From the NCBI RefSeq assembly GCF_018596335.1, contig NZ_JAHEPS010000004.1:1-64000 (forward strand): DNA of 64,000 bases, read 5' to 3'. The notes beneath the pieces are model-generated. The model made no database searches and was not told the origin of the DNA. It saw nothing but the letters and a program-made list of their open reading frames with translations. Source of the stretch: Shewanella jiangmenensis (lineage in GTDB: Bacteria; Pseudomonadota; Gammaproteobacteria; Enterobacterales; Shewanellaceae). This document shows positions 1 to 11,624 of this stretch, piece after piece (the stretch's first letter is position 1; each line of letters starts with the position of its first letter). The position numbers were made by a program, and so were the translations under genes.

Positions 1-118
1 TGCCTGGTGACATTAGTGCTGTGGTCCCACCTGATCCCATTCCGAACTCAGAAGTGAAACGCAGTCACGCCGATGGTAGTGTGGGGTCTCCCCATGTGAG
101 AGTAGGTCATCGCCAGGC
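1..118 (+). rRNA. rrf: 5S ribosomal RNA
   Basis: The sequence opens with the closing-stem strand TGCCTGG and ends with the complementary GCCAGGC. Between them lie typical gammaproteobacterial 5S segments such as CCCATTCCGAACTCAGAAGTG and GATGGTAGTGTGGGG. The window starts exactly at or within a base of the 5' end, so the 23S gene of the operon would lie just outside. The 3' end may be off by one or two bases. A tRNA follows 24 bp downstream, the usual layout at the distal end of an rRNA operon. Confidence 0.96.
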
Positions 119-142
119 GCCAAATTTGGGCTAAGGCCCAAA

Positions 143-219
143 GGAGCGGTAGTTCAGTTGGTTAGAATACCGGCCTGTCACGCCGGGGGTCGCGGGTTCG
201 AGTCCCGTCCGCTCCGCCA
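143..219 (+). tRNA. tRNA-Asp (anticodon GTC)
   Basis: A full cloverleaf can be drawn: acceptor GGAGCGG pairs with CCGCTCC, the anticodon stem CCGGC pairs with GCCGG around a loop with GTC at 177-179, and the T-arm contains GGTTCGAGTCC. The encoded CCA end is present at 217-219. It lies directly behind the 5S gene and is probably co-transcribed as the distal tRNA of the rRNA operon. Confidence 0.97.
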
Positions 220-230
220 ACATAAAGACG

Positions 231-261
231 AAAGCCTCTGCAGCAATGCAGAGGCTTTTTT
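231..261 (+). terminator. Rho-independent terminator of the rRNA/tRNA operon
   Basis: A 12-bp perfect stem, AAAGCCTCTGCA with TGCAGAGGCTTT, surrounds a GCAA tetraloop (243-246) and runs into a T tract. It sits 11 bp after tRNA-Asp and closes the rRNA operon before the next gene. Confidence 0.92.
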
Positions 262-353
262 CGTTTCTGCATTTTCTACAAGCTTATGTCGTTGCGACCG
301 TTTCCGGTTAATCGTGGTAATTTGTATCCTGTCATCCTGATGATCTGCGTCGG

Positions 354-1679
354 GTGATAAACTGTATCCTATTAATTTGTCAGTTGGAGTTGGGATTGGA
401 GCTTGAATACAGACAGGCGCTGCTGAATTGGTTGGCGACTTTTGGGGTGCAGCCTGAGGATTCTCAGGGGCTGTCGTTGATCCTGATGTTGGGCGCATCA
501 CTGCTGATTGCCTTTATCGGTTACCTAATTGTCCGTCGTGGTGTGGTGCGGGCGATGAATCTGGTTATTCAGCGCTCCAGCGCGACCTGGGATGATGTGT
601 TTATGCATCACAAGGTGCTGGAGAAGTTGTCGCAACTGGTGCCTGTGATGGTGCTGGATTTGCTGCTGCCGATTGTGCTTGCCGAACATAAGCTTGCCAG
701 CGACTTAATCGACCGCCTGACCAACGTGGCTTTGGTGGTATTGATGGTCAGGGCGTTTTACGCGGCGCTTGATGCAGTGAATGACATTGCCGACAGGCGC
801 GATGTGAGCCGCCGCTTACCTATCAAGAGTGTGGTGCAGCTGATCAAGCTGTTCCTGTTCTTCATCGGTGTCATTATCGGTATTTCGGTGCTCGCCGACC
901 AATCGCCGGTCATCTTCCTCTCCGGCCTCGGTGTTGCCACCGGTTTGGTGATGTTGGTGTTCAAGGACACCATTCTGGGCTTTGTGGCTGGCATTCAGCT
1001 TGCCGCCAACCGTATGGTGAGCCGTGGCGACTGGATCCAGATGGACAAATACGGAGCCAACGGCGCGGTGGAAGAAGTGATGCTGACCACGGTGCGGGTG
1101 CGTAACTGGGATAATACCCTGACCATGATCCCGGCCTATGCGCTGGTGTCGGATGCGTTTCGTAACTGGCGCGGCATGTCAGAGTCGGGTGGGCGCCAGA
1201 TTAAACGTGCCATCAATATCGACATCAACAGTATTCGCTTTTTGACCGAAGAGGATAGAAAGCGGCTGGCGCGGATTAACCTGCTGAAAGACTATCTGCC
1301 GAGAAAGATTGAAGAAGTGACCGAGGCCAATGCCGGCGTCGCTGACTTGGATGTACCTGTTAACGGGCGGCGTTTGACCAACGTGGGGACTTTCAGGGCG
1401 TATTTGACCGAGTATTTGCGCAGGCACGATAAGGTGCATCAGGAAATGACCCTGATGGTGCGTCAGTTGGCGCCAACCACCGAAGGCCTACCCATAGAAA
1501 TTTATATCTTTACCAACGACACCCGCTGGGTGTATTACGAAGGTATTCAGTCAGATATTTTCGACCATGTGTTTGCGATTCTGCCTGAATTCGGCCTGCG
1601 GGCGTTTCAGAATCCCACAGGTGAGGACATCCGCAGTATTGGTGTTAATTGCGCGCCGCGAGCAGCGCAGCCAGACTGA
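354..1679 (+). CDS. ybdG: YbdG-family mechanosensitive ion channel
   Basis: 441-residue inner-membrane MscS-superfamily protein of the YbdG/MscM type, expected to open under membrane tension or hypo-osmotic shock. About four to five N-terminal hydrophobic segments are followed by the pore-lining helix and beta domain; the stretch GLVMLVFKDTILGFVAGIQL and then GDWIQM and VRNWDNT are close to E. coli YbdG. The C-terminal cytoplasmic part keeps TNVGTFRAYLTEYLR and MTLMVRQLAP. The first in-frame start is GTG at 354 with a weak ribosome site; TTG at 396, behind GGAG, is a real alternative and would drop 14 residues. The 3' end runs 35 bp into the convergent lysE-type gene. No partner gene is nearby. 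Confidence 0.88.
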   Translation: MINCILLICQLELGLELEYRQALLNWLATFGVQPEDSQGLSLILMLGASLLIAFIGYLIVRRGVVRAMNLVIQRSSATWDDVFMHHKVLEKLSQLVPVMVLDLLLPIVLAEHKLASDLIDRLTNVALVVLMVRAFYAALDAVNDIADRRDVSRRLPIKSVVQLIKLFLFFIGVIIGISVLADQSPVIFLSGLGVATGLVMLVFKDTILGFVAGIQLAANRMVSRGDWIQMDKYGANGAVEEVMLTTVRVRNWDNTLTMIPAYALVSDAFRNWRGMSESGGRQIKRAINIDINSIRFLTEEDRKRLARINLLKDYLPRKIEEVTEANAGVADLDVPVNGRRLTNVGTFRAYLTEYLRRHDKVHQEMTLMVRQLAPTTEGLPIEIYIFTNDTRWVYYEGIQSDIFDHVFAILPEFGLRAFQNPTGEDIRSIGVNCAPRAAQPD

Positions 1680-2268
1680 CAAATACCCCGCCACTGGTTC
1701 GGTCGAACCAATGCAGCCGGTTGCTGGCACTGAGTTTGGGTGCCAGCAAGCTTGCCAGGCTCGCATAAATCATCACAAAACTGAAATCCACCACAGCCCA
1801 GGAGCCGGCAAGAATAGCCAGTTGTGGCCCTTGTGGTGCTGTCACGTCAATAAATTGTGGAAACAGAGCGGCGAAAAACAGCAGATCTTTTGGATTGCTG
1901 ATCCCCACCATAAAGGCTTGCCGAAACAGCGCCTTCGGGCTGCCTTTGTCCTGTGGGCGAGCGAGATGAAAACCGTCATCGTGCGGCTTGGTGAGCAGCA
2001 GCTTGATGCCCAGATACAAAAGATACGCCGCGCCGCACCATTTAAGTACCGTAAAGCCATACTCGGTGGCCGCCAGCAAAGCGCCAAGGCCTGCGGCTGA
2101 GGCCAGCATCAGGCACAGCGCAGCAAGCACACTGCCAAGCGCCGTCGCCAGGCTTAAGCGTTTACCAAAGTGCATCCCATGTGACATGGAAAGCATGGCC
2201 ATTGGGCCCGGTGAAATGGCAATCAGCACAATGGCGACAAGGTATAACAGCCAGGTATCGAGACTCAT
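1645..2268 (-). CDS. LysE/RhtB-family amino acid exporter
   Basis: 207-residue membrane protein with about six hydrophobic segments. The N-terminal ISPGPMAMLSMSHGMHFGKR matches the LysE/RhtB signature (SPGP near the start of the first loop), and GISNPKDLLFFAALFPQF matches the conserved NPK...FFxxxxPQF segment. Members export basic amino acids, homoserine, threonine or similar solutes by proton antiport; the substrate cannot be read from sequence. It is convergent with, and overlaps the 3' end of, the ybdG-like gene. The start codon is ATG with only a weak ribosome site. Confidence 0.9.
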   Translation of the reverse strand: MSLDTWLLYLVAIVLIAISPGPMAMLSMSHGMHFGKRLSLATALGSVLAALCLMLASAAGLGALLAATEYGFTVLKWCGAAYLLYLGIKLLLTKPHDDGFHLARPQDKGSPKALFRQAFMVGISNPKDLLFFAALFPQFIDVTAPQGPQLAILAGSWAVVDFSFVMIYASLASLLAPKLSASNRLHWFDRTSGGVFVSLAALLAARN

Positions 2269-2357
2269 GGAATTGTATACAAAAATGAAGGTGGCCGAAC
2301 TATAGCCAGTTCAGCTGGCTCAGGCAAAGACTAATTGGCTATTTGATGTGGCGGCGC

Positions 2358-2918
2358 TTATTTTTCGCTGGGCACATAGTCTGGAATTGCCTTGGGGTAG
2401 CGGCCGTGAATGCCGCGGTAAAAGGCTATGATGCTGTCCATGTCGGCCTGCATGTCGCCGCTGGTATGGGTGGGGCTGGCGATAACCACTTTACGGCTGG
2501 CAAAGTCCAATCCCACGGTCACAATCGGCACCTTTGCCTTAACGGCGATATGATAAAAGCCGGTTTTCCAGCGCGTTACTGCGCTGCGGGTGCCTTCGGG
2601 CGCCAGTGCCAGTTTAAAATTGCTATCTGCTTCAAACAGTGCCGACACCGCATCCACCAGATTGTTGTTTTTGCGTCTGTCTACCGGACTGCCACCAATT
2701 GCACGAAAGAACCAACCCCAGGGCGGAATAAACAGCTGATGCTTGCCAAGGAAGTGGATCCGCTCGCCCAGCGCGCCACGGGCCATTACGCCGACGATAA
2801 AGTCCCAGTTACTGGTGTGGGGCGCGACTGTCATGATGTAGCTTGGCAGTGGCGGTAATTCGCCTTCAAAACGCCAGCCGGTCAGTTTCATCAAAAAACG
2901 GCACAATGCTTTAAACAT
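2358..2918 (-). CDS. PlsC-like 1-acyl-sn-glycerol-3-phosphate acyltransferase family protein
   Basis: 186-residue acyltransferase, short for a PlsC enzyme. Block I is APHTSNWD (the HX4D catalytic pair), block II is GGSPVDRR and block III is LALAPEGTR. These place it in the LPLAT/PlsC superfamily, which moves an acyl chain from acyl-ACP or acyl-CoA to a lysophospholipid or related acceptor at the inner membrane. There is only a weak N-terminal hydrophobic stretch, so it is probably peripheral. E. coli-type PlsC is longer, so this may be an accessory paralogue rather than the housekeeping enzyme. It lies 65 bp from the downstream NRDE gene on the same strand. Confidence 0.88.
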   Translation of the reverse strand: MFKALCRFLMKLTGWRFEGELPPLPSYIMTVAPHTSNWDFIVGVMARGALGERIHFLGKHQLFIPPWGWFFRAIGGSPVDRRKNNNLVDAVSALFEADSNFKLALAPEGTRSAVTRWKTGFYHIAVKAKVPIVTVGLDFASRKVVIASPTHTSGDMQADMDSIIAFYRGIHGRYPKAIPDYVPSEK

Positions 2919-2983
2919 GAGTCAGGTTCTTGGAGTGGTTAATGGCTGGATTGTAGCGCCAATCCGTCGCGGCTGCCTATGAC

Positions 2984-3736
2984 TTAGCTTTGAATAACAA
3001 ACCTTTGTATACCAAGATTTCTGCCCTTTCCATCGTAACGCAGCTCGCAAAAGTCTATGCGGCCGTGTTTGTCCTGCCAAAGCAGACTGGTAGAGCGGGT
3101 GCCGTACTCTTCATGGCGGATATAAATCGATGACAGGCGCCGCTCCCATTCAAGGCTCACGCCTGTGCTTGGCAGCGCATTATCTTCTGGCCTGGACTCG
3201 TCCCGCATGATTTCAAGCAGCGCCTGTTCATCGGGTTTTCCGTTAATCACCAGCTGTTCAAGCGCTTGCTGACCCTTGGCCATCTTGGGCCAGACATCAT
3301 CCATGGCACCATTGCTGATGGCATGACAGCCCGGCGTCAACTTCACATGCTCGGGTGCCAGACTGTTGAAGCAATAAAAGTCCTGCCCTTGGCCGTATAC
3401 CAGATTAAAGGGATTGTAGTGGCGGGCATGATCTGTAAGCCAGGCGGGAAAGTCATTTGCGCTGCCAAGGAAGCGCGGAATAAGCTCACCACGGCTTTGG
3501 CGGTTGTCGCTGTGGTGGGCCGGGCTTCTGATATTGGTGAGGGCGCTGATAAAACCCTGGCGGTTAAGCCCGAGCCAGGTGCCACCGGCAAGCAGATCCT
3601 GACCTGCCAGAACCGTTTGCTCCGGCGGCCAGAAGTGGGCGGGTGCCGTGGGTCTGTGGTGATACTCATCGCGATTGGCGCACAGGATCAGCGGGTAATC
3701 CGGATTCACCCCAAGCGCCATAAACAGGATACACAT
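2984..3736 (-). CDS. NRDE (TANGO2-like) family protein
   Basis: 250-residue protein starting MCILF with the family hallmark CANRDEYHHRPT near residue 20. This is the NRDE/TANGO2 fold, related to N-terminal nucleophile hydrolases; Cys2 would become the N-terminal nucleophile after Met removal, as is conserved in the family. Further family segments are AGGTWLGLN and AISNG. In eukaryotes TANGO2 has been linked to heme and lipid handling; the bacterial role is not settled. The start has a GAGGATT ribosome site. It is probably co-transcribed with the acyltransferase gene downstream on the same strand. Confidence 0.88.
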   Translation of the reverse strand: MCILFMALGVNPDYPLILCANRDEYHHRPTAPAHFWPPEQTVLAGQDLLAGGTWLGLNRQGFISALTNIRSPAHHSDNRQSRGELIPRFLGSANDFPAWLTDHARHYNPFNLVYGQGQDFYCFNSLAPEHVKLTPGCHAISNGAMDDVWPKMAKGQQALEQLVINGKPDEQALLEIMRDESRPEDNALPSTGVSLEWERRLSSIYIRHEEYGTRSTSLLWQDKHGRIDFCELRYDGKGRNLGIQRFVIQS

Positions 3737-3796
3737 GCTGCAATCCTCAATCGGGTTTCACTCAGCCTAATCAGCTTTCTCCCGTTTGAGAAGGGC

Positions 3797-5389
3797 TTAA
3801 TGGTGATGATGGCCGTGATCGTTTCCGTGGCTATGCGGCTGACCATGTTTATGGCCATGCCCCTGATGAGGGTGATGATGAGCCTTTTTCGGACGACCAT
3901 GCCACAAGCGGCGCAAAAACTTGCGCGGGCCAAGTCGCAGCAGGCTTGCCGCAAACAGCAGGGACAGCACCGCAAGCGCGGCAAGCTCCAGCTCATGCGG
4001 CAGCGCGATTAGTGGTGCATGAGTCAGCGGTGCATGCGTTGGTGCAATGGCGCTGGCGGCGGCCAGCAAAGCGGCGAGCAGCAGCCCCATGATGACTTTA
4101 ACATTCAGCGGCATTTGCGACAGCTGGCGCAGGCTAAGCCATGGCGCACCGAGGAGCACCAACATCACAGCGGCTGCCGACCAGCCGCTGAAGGCCAGCG
4201 AAATGGCAAGCACGGCACCGCCAAGGTTGCAAAAGCGCATTGGCAGCAACACCAGCGTCAGCACCAGCAGTTGCAGCCAAAGATTGGATAAGGGAACCGA
4301 CGGGTGGCCGATAAGGTTTGCCAGCAGCAAGCTGAGCAGTACCCAGGGCGCGCTGCGATCTACCAGATGGCTGAAGCCGAATTTAAGCGCACTGCCGGGC
4401 AGATGGCTGTGTGGGTCGACCGGCTTAACCTTGAAATGCACCAGCACAGCACCTATCAGCAGCAAACCAATGCCCTGTGCCAGCGCGTAGATTGGCCCCA
4501 GAATCAATGCGGTCAGCACCAGCGCTTCGGGGCCTGCCAGGCGCTGCAGCCAAAACAGCGCCGGTTTGCCGGTATCGGGGCGCACGCCCAGTTTGAATCT
4601 CATCACCGCCACCAGATAGGCCAGCAGCAGCGCGGGCGACAACTGCATCAGCCAGTGCAGCAGTTGTTCGCTGCCGTGATGTTCGTGGCTGTGGCCGCCA
4701 TCCGCCACTGCCAGCAGCACAAACAGAAGCGCAATGCCGATAAGGCTGCCGATGCCGGCCTGATATTCGTGGCTGTGGTCGTCCAGCGACGACTGACCAT
4801 GGGGCTGATGCAGCACCACATGCAATATCGAGCCGGTCACAAAGGCTTGCAGATAAACGGTATTTTCAAGGCTGAGGCGCTCGATGATCTGCTCGCCACC
4901 GAAAAAGCCGAGGGATGTCATCAACATCATGCCCAGCAGCACCAGCATGGTCCAGCCCACGCCAAGCTGTGGCCGCAGCAGCCACCAGATGGCCAGACCC
5001 ACCGGCAGGCGGTGCAATACCACGCCCAGCGCCAGCAAGGTTGAGCTGCTGTCATGGCTTGCCAGCGCCATGGCACCGCCATCTGTGATGGTATGCAGCA
5101 GCAGACCGCCGATGCCGAGCACCAGTGTCAGGTTGTGGGTTAAATCTGAATAGCGGTGGAACAGCTTTTCACTGGCGGTGGGGCCCCAGAGCCCAAGCAC
5201 CACAAACAGCAGCGACCACAGGCCACCGTGTGCCAGCAGTTCCGGCAGGATGTGAATAAGCACCAAACCGCCGAGGGAAACGAAGATAAAGCCGTCCAGC
5301 CCCTTCTGCAGCCCATTGCCCTGGGCAATGAAGCGATAACACAGAGGGCCCAGAAGAAGGGCGATGCAGCTGGCGAGCAGATAAAGCAT
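3797..5389 (-). CDS. ZIP-like divalent metal transporter with His-rich tail
   Basis: 530-residue polytopic membrane protein. The N-terminal half resembles ZIP transporters: the segment LLHTITDGGAMA has the H-x3-DG pattern of ZIP helix 4, and VLHRLPVGLAIWW resembles helix 5. A second hydrophobic half follows an acidic and His-rich loop containing DHSHEYQ and GGHSHEHHG. The C-terminus is extremely His-rich (about 15 His in the last 35 residues), which suggests metal binding or storage at the membrane face. I started it at the ATG giving MLYLLASC; the open frame continues upstream but lacks a hydrophobic start. Metal specificity (zinc, nickel, cobalt or other) and direction cannot be read from sequence. 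Confidence 0.75.
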   Translation of the reverse strand: MLYLLASCIALLLGPLCYRFIAQGNGLQKGLDGFIFVSLGGLVLIHILPELLAHGGLWSLLFVVLGLWGPTASEKLFHRYSDLTHNLTLVLGIGGLLLHTITDGGAMALASHDSSSTLLALGVVLHRLPVGLAIWWLLRPQLGVGWTMLVLLGMMLMTSLGFFGGEQIIERLSLENTVYLQAFVTGSILHVVLHQPHGQSSLDDHSHEYQAGIGSLIGIALLFVLLAVADGGHSHEHHGSEQLLHWLMQLSPALLLAYLVAVMRFKLGVRPDTGKPALFWLQRLAGPEALVLTALILGPIYALAQGIGLLLIGAVLVHFKVKPVDPHSHLPGSALKFGFSHLVDRSAPWVLLSLLLANLIGHPSVPLSNLWLQLLVLTLVLLPMRFCNLGGAVLAISLAFSGWSAAAVMLVLLGAPWLSLRQLSQMPLNVKVIMGLLLAALLAAASAIAPTHAPLTHAPLIALPHELELAALAVLSLLFAASLLRLGPRKFLRRLWHGRPKKAHHHPHQGHGHKHGQPHSHGNDHGHHHH

Positions 5390-5813
5390 GGGGATCCGGT
5401 GCGATTTTAAAAACGCTGTAGTATACCAGTTGCCAGCCGAATGAGCAGCGCCCATTTCGTTATTTACCTTTGTGCTGAGAGGGGCATTCAGGAAAGAGCC
5501 AATAGCTTATGTACTGGCCCTGCTCGTGTTCAATCTGCCCTCTTGCACTTATGGCAATGTTTGCCGCGAATCCATCGGGGCCTTGTCAATTTCATAGGGA
5601 TTTTTCAGTCGGAGAAGCCCTTTTGTGATCCACGACAAAAATACCTATTGTAGCCGGAGAGGTGGTTTTCTGTGGCTATACTCTAGATAAATGATGACCT
5701 TGACGAATTTATGCATGGGGAGCTGCGTGTTCTTGTTAGTCATTTTGCTGCCGGCTCGGACGAATGCCGCTGTGACCTTAACAGGCAGCTTGCCCTAATG
5801 TCAGAGGATTCGA
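5390..5813. other. Divergent intergenic region
   Basis: 424 bp between the minus-strand transporter and the plus-strand PAS-GGDEF-EAL gene. It should hold promoters for both. The only -10-like hexamer I note is TATACT at 5677-5682, without a well-spaced -35. The ribosome site of the right-hand gene is GAGGA just before 5814. No conserved reading frame or stable hairpin is convincing. Confidence 0.4.
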
Positions 5814-7935
5814 ATGGTAAATGACATTCTTTTCAGCAATCTTATCGAATACATTCCTGTTGGAATTGTGGTTCACGGTCCACAATCCGAAATTTTGTAT
5901 GCGAATAACAAAGCATCGGACATTCTTGGGCTCAGCATTGAGCAGATGATGGGAAAGGTCGCAATTGATCCCGCGTGGCGGTTTGATTCAGCTGACGGCT
6001 CTCCAATGAGTCTTGCTGACTATCCGGTTAACAGGGTGCTTGATGCCAAGGAAGGTGTATGGGGAATCATACTCAAGGTGCATCGCCCGGCTTCGAGGGA
6101 TGTAGCTTGGGTGCACTGCAATGCGTTTCCGAATCTTGATGAGAACGGAGACGTAGCACAAGTCATCACCTGTTTTACAGACATCTCCAATGTTAAGCAG
6201 ACTGAAGAGGCTCTCAGGGCGTCTGAAGAACGTCTGAACCTCATGCTACAAGGGGCTAATGATGCCGCGTGGGATTGGGATTATCGGCAGCACAAGATGT
6301 ATTACTCCCCCAGGTGGTGGGATATGCTGGGCAGAGAGCCCAATGAGTTGGAGCCCGAAGAAGAGTTGTGGGTCAAGCTATTGCACCAGGAAGACTTGGA
6401 GCGGATTCTCGAAGAATTGCAGGAGTTGATGAGCAAGTCCGGCCCCACCGCCTTTGATACAGAATTCAGATTGCAAACCAAGTCGGGTGACTTTGTTCCT
6501 GTCCTTTGTCGGGGGATTATTGTTCGGGATGCCGATGGCACTCCACTGCGTGTGTCGGGCACTAATATGGATCTGACGGAGCGGAAAGCATCCGAGGCGC
6601 GCATTTATCAACTGGCTTATTACGATGTGCTCACCGGTCTGGCCAATCGAACCTTGCTCATGGAACGGCTCAAAGCGGCCATTGCACTGTGCGAGCGGAG
6701 TAAACAGGTTGGGGCGCTGTTTTTTCGATCTTGATAACTTCAAAATTCTCAACGATACCATGGGGCATGATATTGGCGATCAATTCCTTAAATTGGTTGC
6801 TGAGCGCCTGCTTCATTCTGTGCGGGGTTGCGATCTGGTTGCCCGTCTTGGGGGCGATGAGTTTGTAGTTGTTATGGAAAACCTAGCCGAAGATGAGCAG
6901 GGGGCGGCCCTTAAAGCAAAATCAGCCGGGCAAAAAATTAGAACTTTGTTAAATGAGCCTTTTTTTCTGGACGACAAATCTGTGCGTACTTCTCCGAGCA
7001 TTGGCGTCGCATTGTTTGCTGATGGGGGCGGCTGCCTGGACGAGTTATTGAAGCAGGCTGATGTGGCTATGTATCAGGCAAAGGAAGCAGGTAAAAACGG
7101 ATTGCGTTTCTTTGACCCAGCGATGCAGGCCGCGGTGGAAGAGCGGGTTGCACTGGAAAATGATTTACGTCAGGGGCTGCGGGACAATCAGTTCAGACTA
7201 TTTTGTCAGCCGCAGGTGGATGCACAAGGCAAGCTGTGTGGCGGCGAAGTATTGATTCGCTGGCAACACCCGGTTAGAGGCCTGGTGATGCCCAACCATT
7301 TCATACCACTGGCTGAGCAAACTGACCTGATTATCCCTATCGGAGAGTGGGTTCTGCGCAGGACCTGCGAAACCCTGGTGGAATGGGAGCGTCATCCATC
7401 TCTGAAGCAAATCTCCCTGTCAGTTAATATCAGTGTGAATCAAATCCGGGCCGATGACTTTGTCGAGCGGGTATTGTCGATAGTTAATGACTGTGGCACC
7501 AATCCAGCACGCCTGATGCTGGAGTTAACGGAAAGCTTAATGGCAGAGGATGTTGAGGGTATTATTTTTAAAATGAATGCGTTACGCGAAAATGGTGTGC
7601 GTTTTTCTGTTGATGACTTTGGCACGGGCTACTCCTCGCTTAGTTACCTGAAACGCTTTCCTCTTGCCGAGCTCAAAATTGACCAATCTTTTGTCAAAGA
7701 AATACCAGAAAATCAGAATGATGCGGTAATTACCGAGATTATTATTGCGTTGGCACGACAGTTAGGGTTGGCGGTGTTGGCTGAAGGTGTTGAAACGATG
7801 GACCAGTTCAACTTTTTGTTGCGCAATGGGTGTGGCTATTTTCAGGGCTATTTATTTGGTAAACCATGTGCAATCGAGTTTTTCAGCAGCAACTTTGCCA
7901 ATTTGATGGCGGCTGACATCAGGGGTGTCCGTTAG
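5814..7935 (+). pseudogene. PAS-PAS-GGDEF-EAL c-di-GMP protein, split by a frameshift
   Basis: Two frames together encode one protein of about 700 residues. Frame one (5814-6734) gives two PAS domains (the second a PAS_3 type with AAWDWDYRQHKMYYSP) and the first GGDEF residues, YDVLTGLANRTLL. Frame two continues with DLDNFKILNDTMGHDIGDQ, the intact active site RLGGDEF with an I-site RGCD five residues before it, then an EAL domain (EVLIRWQHP, DDFGTGYSSLSYLKRFP, KIDQSFV). The switch falls at six T at 6720-6725. GGDEF proteins normally have three residues between AL and DLD, which fits loss of two T from an ancestral eight. It could be a true pseudogene, phase variation, ribosomal slippage or a sequencing error. 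All catalytic motifs are otherwise intact; the start has a GAGGA ribosome site. Confidence 0.85.
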
Positions 7936-8024
7936 GGTTAACCTTTGTTCAAATTGCCGTTCGACCTGCAGGAATTTGCGAGTAAAATAATCCCATAATT
8001 GGAGTTTTCCGATAAATCATTGCC

Positions 8025-8621
8025 ATGGATATATTTTCTGCTGCTGTTATGTTGTTTTTGATTATGGACCCGCTCGGTAACCTGCCGATTTTTGCGTCCA
8101 TTCTGCGTCATATCGATCCGAAGAAGCGCCGCAAGGTGCTGGTGCGCGAGTTGCTGATTGCGCTCGTCATCATGTTGCTGTTTTTGTATGCCGGTCAGTG
8201 GATCCTCGACTTCCTCAATCTGCGCTCTGAGTCAGTGAGCATAGCCGGCGGTATCATCCTGTTTTTGATTGCGATTAAGATGATTTTCCCGAGCGAGGGT
8301 GGTGTCACCGGCCTGCCCGCCGGCGAAGAGCCTTTTATCGTGCCGATGGCCATTCCGCTGATGGCTGGCCCCTCGATTCTGGCAGCGCTTATCCTGCTTG
8401 CCCATACTGACCCAAGCCGTATGACCGACTGGACCATAGCGCTGGTGTCTGCCTGGGCGGTGAGTGCTTTTATTCTGATGTTTTACAAGAGCTTTACCCG
8501 CATACTCGGTGAAAAAGGCCTGACAGCGGTCGAGCGCCTGATGGGTATGGTGCTGGTGATGATTTCGGTGCAGATGTTCCTCGATGGCGTGGCAAACTAC
8601 TTAAATAAATCCGTTGGTTGA
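8025..8621 (+). CDS. yhgN: MarC-family (YhgN-like) membrane protein
   Basis: 198-residue inner-membrane protein with about six hydrophobic helices. The start MDIFSAAVMLFLIMDPLGNLPIF and the later PLMAGPSILAAL are characteristic of the MarC/YhgN family (the family signature DPxGNxP near the first helix). The biochemical function of the family is unresolved; older links to multiple antibiotic resistance were not upheld. The gene stands alone and is followed by a probable terminator hairpin about 90 bp downstream. Confidence 0.9.
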   Translation: MDIFSAAVMLFLIMDPLGNLPIFASILRHIDPKKRRKVLVRELLIALVIMLLFLYAGQWILDFLNLRSESVSIAGGIILFLIAIKMIFPSEGGVTGLPAGEEPFIVPMAIPLMAGPSILAALILLAHTDPSRMTDWTIALVSAWAVSAFILMFYKSFTRILGEKGLTAVERLMGMVLVMISVQMFLDGVANYLNKSVG

Positions 8622-11313
<2,692 letters not shown>

Positions 11314-11624
11314 GTTTTGTGAAACCGCCGGGTTTGTTAACGGGAGTGCAGGCCGTTTCGCTGAACCATGTTGCTGAGTTGCTGAACCGTGCCTGAATGC
11401 CTTGAAGATAGGGCGCTTGCCCTGTTGAGGCGCCTGCCCGGCGCTGTTAATGTTCTGTTCCCGACCTGTTGCGCTTTGTTTGGCTGTTTATCAGCCGATT
11501 AAGCGGCAGTGGTTAACATGAACTGTCATCATGGGCGTCGGCGACTACACTTTAGTTTTATCCCGGTTTGGTGGTTGGTTTAAGGGCGTATGGCTTTTCA
11601 TGGTCAGCCCGAAGGAAGGTTTTG
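11314..11624. other. Intergenic region
   Basis: 311 bp between the glucosidase and M6 protease genes. Two small hairpins can be drawn, GCGCC-TGCCC-GGCGC at 11430-11444 and GGCTG-TTTAT-CAGCC at 11482-11496; neither has a T tract. A promoter for the protease gene is expected here but no convincing hexamer pair stood out. The ribosome site GAAGGAAGG is just before 11625. Confidence 0.4.

Noticed and set aside
1567..2100. 177-codon plus-strand frame over the LysE-type gene
   Set aside because: The minus-strand frame has the LysE signature; this one has no domain.
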